A stretch of DNA of 6,331 nucleotides. Origin: CAZTXD01 sp964617995. Its GTDB lineage: Bacteria; Actinomycetota; Acidimicrobiia; Spongiisociales; ZC4RG35. The stretch's first letter is position 1. Every line of letters starts with the position of its first letter. Location: the NCBI GenBank assembly GCA_964617995.1, contig CAZTXD010000173.1, forward strand, positions 1 to 6,331, in the 5' to 3' direction. The notes under the pieces were generated by a model that was given only the letters and a program-made list of their open reading frames with translations, made no database searches and had not been told where the DNA came from. A program made the position numbers and the translations under genes. This document shows positions 1-5,973 of this stretch, in pieces.

Positions 1-35
1 AAACCAACGAGGCCGACGCGGCATCACCCATACAC

Positions 36-51
36 CACGTCAATGGACGTG
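36..51. terminator. Short perfect hairpin downstream of the HerA gene
   Basis: The arms CACGTC (36-41) and GACGTG (46-51) are perfect reverse complements around a 4-base loop. They lie about 25 bases past the stop codon of the leftward HerA gene, where the operon may end. No T-run follows on the minus strand, so this is not a classical intrinsic terminator. It could equally be a protein-binding palindrome or chance. The rest of 1-75 shows nothing recognisable. Confidence 0.2.
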
Positions 52-75
52 ACCCGAACAGAACTTCGACCTCCG

Positions 76-1782
76 TCAATTCGTGTCCAAGACAGATGCG
101 GCCCATCTCCTCTGGTAGTCAGGGCCAGTTGAGTCTGGCTCCGAGCTCGGAGGCTTTATGTCGAGAATGACTGGGAGGGGCAGTCGGCCGCCGACGAAGA
201 GCGCCTGACCAGCCAGGAGGCTTGGAATGAGACTCGACGCGCTTCTACTGAGCTCACTTGCAGCTGACGTGACGACCTCCCTATCTCTTTGATTGGTCAT
301 GCGATGGACAATCAACGAGCCAAGCTGACTGAGGGTGGTTTCCGGAAGGTCACGGGGTCGTTGTGTGGCTAGAACCAGCGTCAGACCGTACTTCCTCCCT
401 TCTCGGGCTATCAGATCAAATGCATCAAGCGGATATGAGACCCACTCATCCCCAAGCTGCTTGTTCAGGAAGTGGTGCGCTTCGTCCACACAGACAACGA
501 CGGGCGACTCCTTGAACTCACCGCTGCGGGCTCGATCTATCAACTGTCGTCCGATTGCATTCGCGACGATCTCCCTCACATCAGCTGTGAAGCCCAGGCG
601 AGCAAGTGACAGGCACAGGACTCGCTGTTCGGGATGAGCGAGGAATCGATCGACGACAACGGAAAGCGGCTCGGCATCTCCCGGGTTGAAGATGCAAGAC
701 ATGTCCGGGGAAACGAGCGCTGTCTCTATCCGCGAGAGCAGGCTGACACAAGCCGCATAATCCCTTTCGTTCAGATTCCCATACCTGGTCGGATCGTTGA
801 AATCAGTCGGCCAAACACACTCCGCATGTACTTGCCTTGTGAGAAGGTCGATGTCGAAGTCGACGCGCGGGGAGTTGAGCTCAGCCGCAAACCGGTCGTG
901 CTCGGTGACGATCGCAGCAAACGCTCGTCCCTGCTTCGGTATCCAGCCGTCAGCGTGGACGATCTCGTGCTCCCCCAGGAGCTTCGCGAGTTTGAGGCTT
1001 CGTATTGCAAGGCGCAACTTGGGTAGCTGCGTCTGCCCAGCGGGCCTGAAAATGGCAAAGAGGTCACTCTCCTCCAACTCTGCGTACGGCATCGATACTT
1101 CGATCGATTCGCGATCCTCTGCTTCCATTTCACCGAAGTGCGCGTGCGCCGCCGAAGGCAACTCCCAGTGCTCACCACTTGCGTCGAGAAGAATGAGTTT
1201 GGACTCGTGAGCAGCGCATGCCTCTGCCAATCGAGAGAGTGTCCAACTCTTGCCGCCGCCCGTCGCTCCGAGGATCGCACAATGGCGGCCTAAGAGATCC
1301 TCGGGCAGGACTGGGAAATCTGTTCTCTCTGCGCCTATTGAAGCTATATCCAATGACACGACCGCCTCGCCCCGGGAAACGCGAGTAAGGAGCCGTGTGA
1401 ACGTCTTGGAGCTCATTGCATAGACCCGGCAACCCAAGTTGGGATAGGTTCGAATGCCCGCTGCAACTCGTCCAGATGCGAGATCAACCGTGGCCAGGAG
1501 GTGCACCGACCCTATGGGGTTTGTTTCGGAACCTTCTCCGAATGTGGGGCGCAGCTCTCTGCGCTCAGTACCAAACAGTTGGACACCCGTGATGAGGCCA
1601 ATCACTGCGCTCGCTCCTACCGCGATCAACACGAAGTCACCGACACGCCCGTCGCTTATTGACTGGCCGTGCAGTCGACGAGACGTATCCCCGACCGCGT
1701 TCGGCAAGTCGATTCGAGCATCCGTGCCTGAAACCTCCACGACAGTGCCGATCAGGCGCTGAGGATCAATCGGGTTGTCCAC
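76..1782 (-). CDS. herA: HerA-family ATPase / DNA translocase of a SIR2-HerA defence pair
   Basis: This is a 568-residue P-loop ATPase of the HerA/FtsK superfamily. Residues about 8-80 form a beta-rich region fitting the N-terminal HAS-barrel (IGTVVEVSGTDARIDL, then GRVGDFVLIAVG). Walker A is GATGGGKS at 172-179 (Lys178). Walker B is VVVCVDEAHHF at 428-438 (Asp433, Glu434). ATQRP at 472-476 is the sensor-like motif typical of HerA, and EGRKYG at 461-466 supplies a candidate arginine finger. HerA proteins assemble as hexameric rings that move on double-stranded DNA. In SIR2-HerA anti-phage systems the ring binds the SIR2 partner. The start is GTG, 2 bases after the SIR2 stop codon, so translational coupling is likely; a weak AGGA lies about 12 bases upstream. 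All key ATPase residues are present. Genome-maintenance HerA-NurA is the alternative, but no NurA is present and SIR2 is adjacent. Confidence 0.93.
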   Translation of the reverse strand: MDNPIDPQRLIGTVVEVSGTDARIDLPNAVGDTSRRLHGQSISDGRVGDFVLIAVGASAVIGLITGVQLFGTERRELRPTFGEGSETNPIGSVHLLATVDLASGRVAAGIRTYPNLGCRVYAMSSKTFTRLLTRVSRGEAVVSLDIASIGAERTDFPVLPEDLLGRHCAILGATGGGKSWTLSRLAEACAAHESKLILLDASGEHWELPSAAHAHFGEMEAEDRESIEVSMPYAELEESDLFAIFRPAGQTQLPKLRLAIRSLKLAKLLGEHEIVHADGWIPKQGRAFAAIVTEHDRFAAELNSPRVDFDIDLLTRQVHAECVWPTDFNDPTRYGNLNERDYAACVSLLSRIETALVSPDMSCIFNPGDAEPLSVVVDRFLAHPEQRVLCLSLARLGFTADVREIVANAIGRQLIDRARSGEFKESPVVVCVDEAHHFLNKQLGDEWVSYPLDAFDLIAREGRKYGLTLVLATQRPRDLPETTLSQLGSLIVHRMTNQRDREVVTSAASELSRSASSLIPSLLAGQALFVGGRLPLPVILDIKPPSSEPDSTGPDYQRRWAASVLDTN

Positions 1783-1784
1783 GG

Positions 1785-2927
1785 TCAGTCCGACTGTTCC
1801 TGTGTGACAACCCTTATGCGTTCTTGGTGCGTCTCAAGTTCGCTCTGACCGCGAATAGTCGGCATCAGAGCCACTAGGTCGGAGAACAAAGCCTCAAGCA
1901 GGGCTATCCGACCGTCGCCCTTTGACACCAGACCCACGAGATGACGGATCAAGGGGGAATCTGATTCCTCGATGGTCGGATCTACCACCAGATACATCTG
2001 AGACACGTTGCTGTGTACGGCAGCCCTCAGTGGTTGAGCAAGGTGCGCATCACGAAGGCCAGATCCGATGATCATTACAGCCGAATCGGGCTTTCGTAGC
2101 GCGAGCTGAAAGCGCGACATGTTCTCCAAGAACGGTTGGTCATACGTCAAACGGAATTTGGAGTCCGCCGGATATATGAGAAGGGGACTGGCGGGCGAGG
2201 ACGCCTTTTCGATCCTGCCTTCTGTCCTCTGCCAGTTGATTGATCCATGGAGCTTGAACAGTTGGAAGACATTTGGAACGAGATCCACGGCCACCGAGTC
2301 ATGACTGCGCCGAACGAAGTCATAGTCAAAATACGATCCTTCGAACTCGCTTGGCTGGCCATATGAGAAGCCATCAACGGCAAGAAATCCGGCGCGATTG
2401 GCCGCGGACTCAAACGCGAGGTCGTAATTCGTGGTGAACAGTTGCATGCGGGCCGCGCTTGGACCCCGACGGGCAATCTTGCGGAGAAAAGACTCGTGAA
2501 CATTGAGGTCGGTGGAGTCATCAACGAACTTGCAGTAGTCTGCGATGACCGCCTCGGCATCGGTAATGAACTGGCTAAGCGTCGGGACGTCCTCAATCGC
2601 GAGACGCGATTGTGCCCGGGATATCAACAGTTCTATGTTGTCTCCATCGGGCGGAGTTTCGTATCCAACCGATGCGATAACGTCCGGGAACTCGTCCCCC
2701 GTAGTCACCTTGACGGAATCCCAAAGGTCCCCCATCGTCGGCGCCGATCTTCCATCGTCTGCCTCTAGACCTAGCGAGGTGCCGAGGCCAGCCAAGACAG
2801 CAAGATCGTTCGCCAGCAGTATGTTGTTGAGGACCTCACGAATGGGCTCGAATGCGGCGTTGGTAGACGAATTCTCGTTGTCGGGAGCTTCAACCCAACC
2901 GTCGGTTCCCGCTGTCAGGAATCGCAT
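1785..2927 (-). CDS. SIR2-family NAD-binding defence protein (partner of HerA)
   Basis: This 380-residue protein carries the SIR2 NAD-binding signature in order. LAVLAGLGTSL (42-52) is the GxGxS loop, with Leu where GAGxS proteins have Ala. LFTTNYDLAFE (163-173) holds the TTNYD motif with Asn167 and Asp169. FKLHGSINW (224-232) contains the catalytic-type His227. IIGSGLRDAHL (286-296) is the late glycine-rich motif. No sirtuin zinc-binding cysteine cluster is seen, as expected for bacterial defence SIR2 proteins, which generally hydrolyse NAD+ rather than deacetylate. In known SIR2-HerA systems infection triggers NAD+ depletion and abortive infection. The first 25 residues precede the conserved core and are low in features. 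The ATG start has only a weak AGG 8-10 bases upstream. HerA follows after 2 bases. The biochemical role is inferred from family and context. Confidence 0.9.
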   Translation of the reverse strand: MRFLTAGTDGWVEAPDNENSSTNAAFEPIREVLNNILLANDLAVLAGLGTSLGLEADDGRSAPTMGDLWDSVKVTTGDEFPDVIASVGYETPPDGDNIELLISRAQSRLAIEDVPTLSQFITDAEAVIADYCKFVDDSTDLNVHESFLRKIARRGPSAARMQLFTTNYDLAFESAANRAGFLAVDGFSYGQPSEFEGSYFDYDFVRRSHDSVAVDLVPNVFQLFKLHGSINWQRTEGRIEKASSPASPLLIYPADSKFRLTYDQPFLENMSRFQLALRKPDSAVMIIGSGLRDAHLAQPLRAAVHSNVSQMYLVVDPTIEESDSPLIRHLVGLVSKGDGRIALLEALFSDLVALMPTIRGQSELETHQERIRVVTQEQSD

Positions 2928-3058
2928 CTGCTTGACCTACTGACTTTGGCAGGACTCTAACTCCGACCTCCTGACAGCCCGAAGGCAATCCCCCAACCCC
3001 ATCACGGCAAGAAAGACATCCCATCCGCCGCCACGCGCCAGGAGCGTGGTCGGGGGCC
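2928..3058 (-). other. 131-base gap between RT and SIR2 genes with several possible hairpins
   Basis: No credible reading frame fills this gap. Read on the minus strand from the RT stop codon, it holds CCACGC/GCGTGG around a 7-base loop (about 3030-3048). Next is GCC-TTCG-GGC, a stable UUCG tetraloop near 2978-2987, and then CAGGA/TCCTG arms around a 14-base loop. No T-run follows any of these, so a terminator is not supported. It may be the SIR2 leader, a small RNA, or unstructured spacer. Several defence reverse transcriptases use a neighbouring non-coding RNA, which makes the stretch worth noting, but nothing here proves expression. Confidence 0.3.
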
Positions 3059-4822
3059 TCATGAAGCGAGGCGTTCGACAACGATCTCATGAATGCGATC
3101 CATGTGAGCCGAGTCGACGAAGGCTTCGGCCCACTCGGCATGATCTGACATCTCAATCGCAGCCGCAAGAAGGTAGGCCGTAAATGGGTTCGGCGCCCTC
3201 TGCCAGAGGGAGAAGATAAGGGTGTGATCAAGCCGTCCATGTACTCCCAAAGTTCTCGCCGCCTCGCTACGGGCAAGCCATCCCTCCTCCTCCGACTTAG
3301 CGATCTCCGAAAGGAGGTTGCTGGTCGCGTCGTCGATGTCATCAACTCTGGATACAACTGTGAGTAGCCAGGCTTTCTGCCACTCCGTCATGTACCCGAC
3401 TCCCTTGATCGCTTTGGCCACGATCTTGGTAACGCGTTTCGGGCGATCCGAAGCCAAGGCCATCAGGTACGACGAGATAGCTTCCGTCTTGTCCGGGAAA
3501 CGGCGCAGCAGCTCGGAGCAATGTTCCAATCCGGCCGGCGAATCGGCCGCTTTCAAGACCGTCAGAGACGTAATCACTCGGCCGTGGAACGCTTCGTCTC
3601 CGAAGGCATTCTTCTTGCCGGGAGCTCTGTCCATAGCTTCATCAAGCATCGCTGCTGCGACGTCGACAGCTTGCGGTGTTAGGTGCTCCCGGAGGGCTTC
3701 GGCGACGTCATCGAGGTCGGCAGTCCCGTGATAGAACACGTCCCAAAGAAGTTCGTCATCGAGGCCTAACTCGTTAAAGACCTCCTGGATGGCGTCCGTG
3801 TCTCCGTCTTCATCCTCAAGCAGGCTCTCGATAGTGATCTCACGGAGATTCTCTTCCCACTCCTTGAAGGCGTCATTCACGTCCTTCAGACCCTTTGCGT
3901 ACGTCCCCTTACGTAGGGGCCAGGACTTCGCAGAGTTGAGGATGAGCTCGAGGTCTTGAAGCTCCGTTTCGAGAAGCGCGATTGCGTTGCGAGCAGCGGT
4001 GTAGCTATCGGAGACAATTCTGATGTCGTCCCCGTGACGGAAGTATGTGATTCCTGCTCGCAAAGCAGCCCAATCAACCGGCGTCAGATACGCTGTTGCC
4101 AAGGTGTCCGATGTAGCGATGCCTTGCGGGATACCCCTTCTCTTCTTCATCAGCCGTCCTAAGAAGTAGATCAGAGCGTCGACGTGGTCGGCCTTACCGG
4201 TTGCGGCGGTGAGCCGCCGTGCCAGAACGTCGTGCGAGATCGACTCGTAGAACCCAGCTATGTCTGCTCGGACCACGTAGTCGCCTTGGATCGTCAGCGG
4301 AAGTTGATTGAACTCGTTCCACCGTTTCTTGGATGGGACGGCTCGGGGCCAGAAGACGACCTGATCTCCTGGCAGTGTGGCCTCGATCGATGCTGTCAGC
4401 TCGGAGACGATTGCGTGATAGACACACTTGTCCTCAAGGCTCATGACTGCGGCGGGTCGCGTGGAAACCCCAGACTTGGGAACTCGAACCAGGATTGCCG
4501 GAGATGGCGCGTACTCCGCTCGCTTGATGCTTCTTTCTAGGGAGCGCACGAATCGCTTTCCGACGTTCCCGCCGACCTTGTCGTCCGGCCGCGGAGGGAT
4601 GAGGTCGTTTGGTTCGGAAGCTGGCACGACCGCCTTACGCAAGTCGATCGACTGCTGAATCGTAAGAAACGGGTCGGATTGCACCATCTCCGGGTCATTC
4701 TCCCACCAATGGGTAGCCCGGGTCCATACCCGCTCGGCGTCGATATCAGTTTGCTCCACCGTATCCCAACCATTCCCCAACAGAGACCCCTTGCGATCCA
4801 CACGAGCATCAGCCCTGGACAC
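3059..4822 (-). CDS. Reverse transcriptase, Abi/UG (DRT-like) type, with helical C-terminal region
   Basis: This is a 587-residue RNA-directed DNA polymerase-like protein. RVPKSGVSTRPAAVMSLEDK (113-132) fits the early fingers motifs. VVRADIAGFYESI (183-195) is motif A with Asp187. RRGIPQGIATSDTLA (228-242) is motif B. YFRHGDDIRI (260-269) is motif C with Asp265 and Asp266. LELILNSAKSWPLRKG (291-306) fits motif D. Residues about 310-587 are alpha-helical, with an acidic stretch near 331-346 and a HEAT-like segment (ARSEAARTLG, 517-526). No maturase or endonuclease domain is seen, so this is not an intact group II intron protein. Size and layout recall AbiA/AbiK/DRT proteins, which protect against phage. 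The GTG start has GGTGAG 8 bases upstream; a GTG at codon 22 is an alternative. The gene lies 39 bases after the SEC-C gene and 131 before SIR2 on the same strand. The exact clade is not assignable by eye. Confidence 0.9.
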   Translation of the reverse strand: MSRADARVDRKGSLLGNGWDTVEQTDIDAERVWTRATHWWENDPEMVQSDPFLTIQQSIDLRKAVVPASEPNDLIPPRPDDKVGGNVGKRFVRSLERSIKRAEYAPSPAILVRVPKSGVSTRPAAVMSLEDKCVYHAIVSELTASIEATLPGDQVVFWPRAVPSKKRWNEFNQLPLTIQGDYVVRADIAGFYESISHDVLARRLTAATGKADHVDALIYFLGRLMKKRRGIPQGIATSDTLATAYLTPVDWAALRAGITYFRHGDDIRIVSDSYTAARNAIALLETELQDLELILNSAKSWPLRKGTYAKGLKDVNDAFKEWEENLREITIESLLEDEDGDTDAIQEVFNELGLDDELLWDVFYHGTADLDDVAEALREHLTPQAVDVAAAMLDEAMDRAPGKKNAFGDEAFHGRVITSLTVLKAADSPAGLEHCSELLRRFPDKTEAISSYLMALASDRPKRVTKIVAKAIKGVGYMTEWQKAWLLTVVSRVDDIDDATSNLLSEIAKSEEEGWLARSEAARTLGVHGRLDHTLIFSLWQRAPNPFTAYLLAAAIEMSDHAEWAEAFVDSAHMDRIHEIVVERLAS

Positions 4823-4830
4823 ATCGATAT

Positions 4831-4836
4831 CTCACC
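4831..4836 (-). promoter_or_regulatory. Ribosome binding site of the RT gene
   Basis: GGTGAG on the minus strand sits 8 bases before the GTG at 4822. It supports this start over the overlapping ATG two bases upstream, which is in a different frame, and over the later in-frame GTG at codon 22. Confidence 0.5.
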
Positions 4837-4861
4837 GAGAATGGTTCACGGGTCGGGTGCG

Positions 4862-5301
4862 CTAGGCGCCGTGGCATCGCTTGTACTTGAAGCCTGACCC
4901 ACATGGACAGCTGTCGTTGCGACCTGGCTCGGCGCTCGGCGGCCGGTATGGCATGGTCCTCGCCCTGAGAATCTCCGCCGACCTGCGTATGTCCCGTTCT
5001 CGTTGGTCGAGGCGTTTCTCTCGGCGGTCGAGTTCTTCAGATCTGTGCAGGAGACGGGATTCGATTTCATCGGCGAAGGCACCGGACTGATCCTGGGTTG
5101 CAGCTGCGACGAGGAGTTCATGTGAGATGAGTTCGGCGATGCCACGTCCCATGGAGACGCCCAGGGCGACGCAGTAGCGCTTCCAAGTGGCCACATCGCA
5201 TCTGACACGGGCACACGGACCATCCGAGAGGCCTGGTCGTGCTCCATGCCTGCGAGCAGCTGTCTGTCGATCTTGGCGAGTGCCCCACGAGCAATGTCCA
5301 T
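4862..5301 (-). pseudogene. RHH-like / coiled-coil / SEC-C zinc-motif protein, frameshifted (mutation or sequencing error)
   Basis: Two overlapping frames join into one protein of about 146 residues if one base is restored near 5189-5190. The first frame starts at an ATG (5301) behind an excellent ribosome site and encodes MVRVPVSDAMW (27-37). The second frame continues TWKRYCVALGVSMGRGIAEL. Strand plus two helices in this order resembles a ribbon-helix-helix DNA-binding fold. A charged coiled coil follows (EELDRREKRLDQRERDIRR). The C-terminus is a canonical SEC-C zinc motif: CPCGSGFKYKRCHGA with Cys132, Cys134, Cys143 and His144 in corrected numbering. SEC-C motifs occur at the end of SecA and on many unrelated small proteins, so this is not SecA. 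It heads the leftward gene set and may regulate it. As read, the first frame continues 114 unrelated residues and stops at 4846. A shortened product from the internal GTG at 5194 (110 residues) would keep the coiled coil and SEC-C. Confidence 0.8.
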
Positions 5302-5304
5302 CAG

Positions 5305-5314
5305 CCTCTCCTCT
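5305..5314 (-). promoter_or_regulatory. Strong ribosome binding site of the SEC-C gene
   Basis: The minus strand reads AGAGGAGAGG with AGGAG ending 6 bases before the ATG at 5301. This is the best Shine-Dalgarno match in the window. It argues that the true start is 5301, so the apparent frameshift downstream interrupts a gene that was once translated whole. Confidence 0.65.
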
Positions 5315-5321
5315 GTCTACG

Positions 5322-5345
5322 CGTATACGTCGGCAACTTTGTTGC
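5322..5345. promoter_or_regulatory. Paired palindromes, candidate operator for the leftward gene set
   Basis: CGTATACG (5322-5329) is a perfect 8-base palindrome. GCAAC-TTT-GTTGC (5333-5345) is a perfect 5-base inverted repeat with a 3-base spacer. Both lie 20-45 bases upstream of the SEC-C start codon, where a promoter and its operator would be expected. The encoded RHH-like protein is an obvious candidate ligand, which is inference. Confidence 0.4.
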
Positions 5346-5365
5346 AAGTGCGTGTGTGTTTTCGG

Positions 5366-5497
5366 ACAGTGGGTGCGATTCCATCGGGTCCCTTCCTCGG
5401 ACGGTGGTCGATCGACTGTGGGTTCTCGTCGTTCCCGTCTCTTGGAGATCCTGTGGGTGGGCTCGAGTGTCCTGTGGGTCCGCGGGAGTCCTGTGTC
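5366..5497 (+). repeat. Cluster of CTGTGGGT-like direct repeats
   Basis: Related words recur on the plus strand: ACAGTGGGT (5366), ACTGTGGGT (5415), TCCTGTGGGT (5449), TCCTGTGGGT (5470) and TCCTGTG (5489). The two 10-base copies are identical and 21 bases apart, and the last word follows 19 bases later, close to two helical turns. Such same-face repeats beside xis-int are typical of arm-type integrase, excisionase or repressor sites. Local base composition is G/T-rich, so some copies may be chance. Confidence 0.4.
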
Positions 5498-5658
5498 CGT
5501 GGATTTCGTCAGACTCTTCTGACCAGGAACGGCCGGCTGCATTTGGTATCTGGGCGGCAGTCGCGTTTTGGGGCTCGGCGAGCTTCGCCGGGTGCCTTTC
5601 GCATCGTGTTCTTCGCCTCGGGGGACGTTCGTACATGGGCCCGGCCATATCCGACAGA

Positions 5659-5748
5659 CCTTTCGGCGCACTGTCGAGAATCCATTCGGAGAATCTTTCG
5701 AAACAGCTCTCGGATAGACGTAGAACATCTCGACAGACCGCCGAAAGG
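5659..5748. repeat. Imperfect 21-base inverted repeat upstream of xis
   Basis: The arm at 5659-5679 (core CTTTCGGCG and CTGTCGAGA) is matched in reverse complement by 5728-5748 (core TCTCGACAG and CGCCGAAAG). There are 19 matches in 21 positions and a 48-base spacer. The word CGACAGACC also recurs directly at 5652-5660 and 5731-5739. The right arm ends about 22 bases before the xis start codon. A regulatory or recombination-complex site is likelier than a terminator given the spacing. Confidence 0.5.
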
Positions 5749-5770
5749 GTGGCCCGGCAGCGTCTGGACC

Positions 5771-5971
5771 ATGCCAAATGACAAACGTCTGGCCGGTGTC
5801 GTCGAGCTCGCCAGCTACCTGGGTGTGCCAGTCAAGACGCTGTACGCATGGCGATACAAGCGAAAGGGCCCGCCGGCCCTGCGCGTCGGCCGTCACCTTC
5901 GTTATCGCTGGAGTGACGTTGATCGATGGGTCGCTGATCAGTTGGACCGACCGGATGGGTGGGATCGATAG
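5771..5971 (+). CDS. xis: Excisionase-like helix-turn-helix protein (MerR/HTH_17 type)
   Basis: This 66-residue protein has the classic excisionase layout. GVVELASYLGVPVKTLYAWRYK (9-30) is a MerR-like helix-turn-helix, and GPPALRVGRHLRYRWSDVDRWV (33-54) is the wing and last helix. Small proteins of this kind bind DNA near attachment sites and direct the integrase towards excision; some act as repressors instead. The ATG at 5771 is chosen because it begins right before the conserved domain and no in-frame ATG or GTG lies close upstream. The Shine-Dalgarno match is poor (GAAAGGG about 22 bases away). The integrase starts 2 bases after the stop codon, so the two form one transcription unit. The frame stays open far upstream, but that part shows no domain. 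Confidence 0.82.
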   Translation: MPNDKRLAGVVELASYLGVPVKTLYAWRYKRKGPPALRVGRHLRYRWSDVDRWVADQLDRPDGWDR

Positions 5972-5973
5972 GC

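Larger units (their letters stand above)
5302..5770. other. Divergent intergenic control region between SEC-C gene and xis
   Basis: About 470 bases separate the leftward defence genes from the rightward xis-int genes. Reading frames exist on both strands, but their translations are rich in Arg, Ser and Pro, have no recognisable motif and contradict one another, so I call no gene. The stretch should hold promoters for both directions. No convincing -35/-10 pair stands out. It does contain palindromes near 5322-5345, repeated CTGTGGGT-like words at 5366-5497, and an imperfect inverted repeat at 5659-5748, each listed separately. Confidence 0.6.

Noticed and set aside
3059..3260. HEPN-like RxxxxH motif (RTLGVH, residues 523-528) in the RT C-terminus
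   Set aside because: The surrounding sequence reads as a HEAT-type helix (SEAARTLG) and no other HEPN features are seen, so the match is probably chance.
3059..4822. Group II intron or retron identity for the RT
   Set aside because: No maturase or HNH domain and no visible intron ends. Retron RTs are much shorter, and no msr/msd-like inverted repeats were found next to the gene.
4862..4920. Identification as SecA C-terminus because of the SEC-C motif
   Set aside because: The protein is only about 146 residues and has none of the SecA ATPase domains. SEC-C tails occur on many unrelated proteins.
5301..5777. 158-codon minus-strand open frame upstream of the SEC-C gene
   Set aside because: Arg-rich, low-complexity translation without motifs. 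It overlaps the inverted repeat and its end runs into the good ribosome site of the SEC-C gene.
5239..5781. Long plus-strand reading frames across the divergent region (also 5246 to the xis start)
   Set aside because: Translations have no domain and are full of Ser, Arg and Cys. The frame at 5246 becomes meaningful only at the xis ATG, and the regulatory repeats occupy the same bases.
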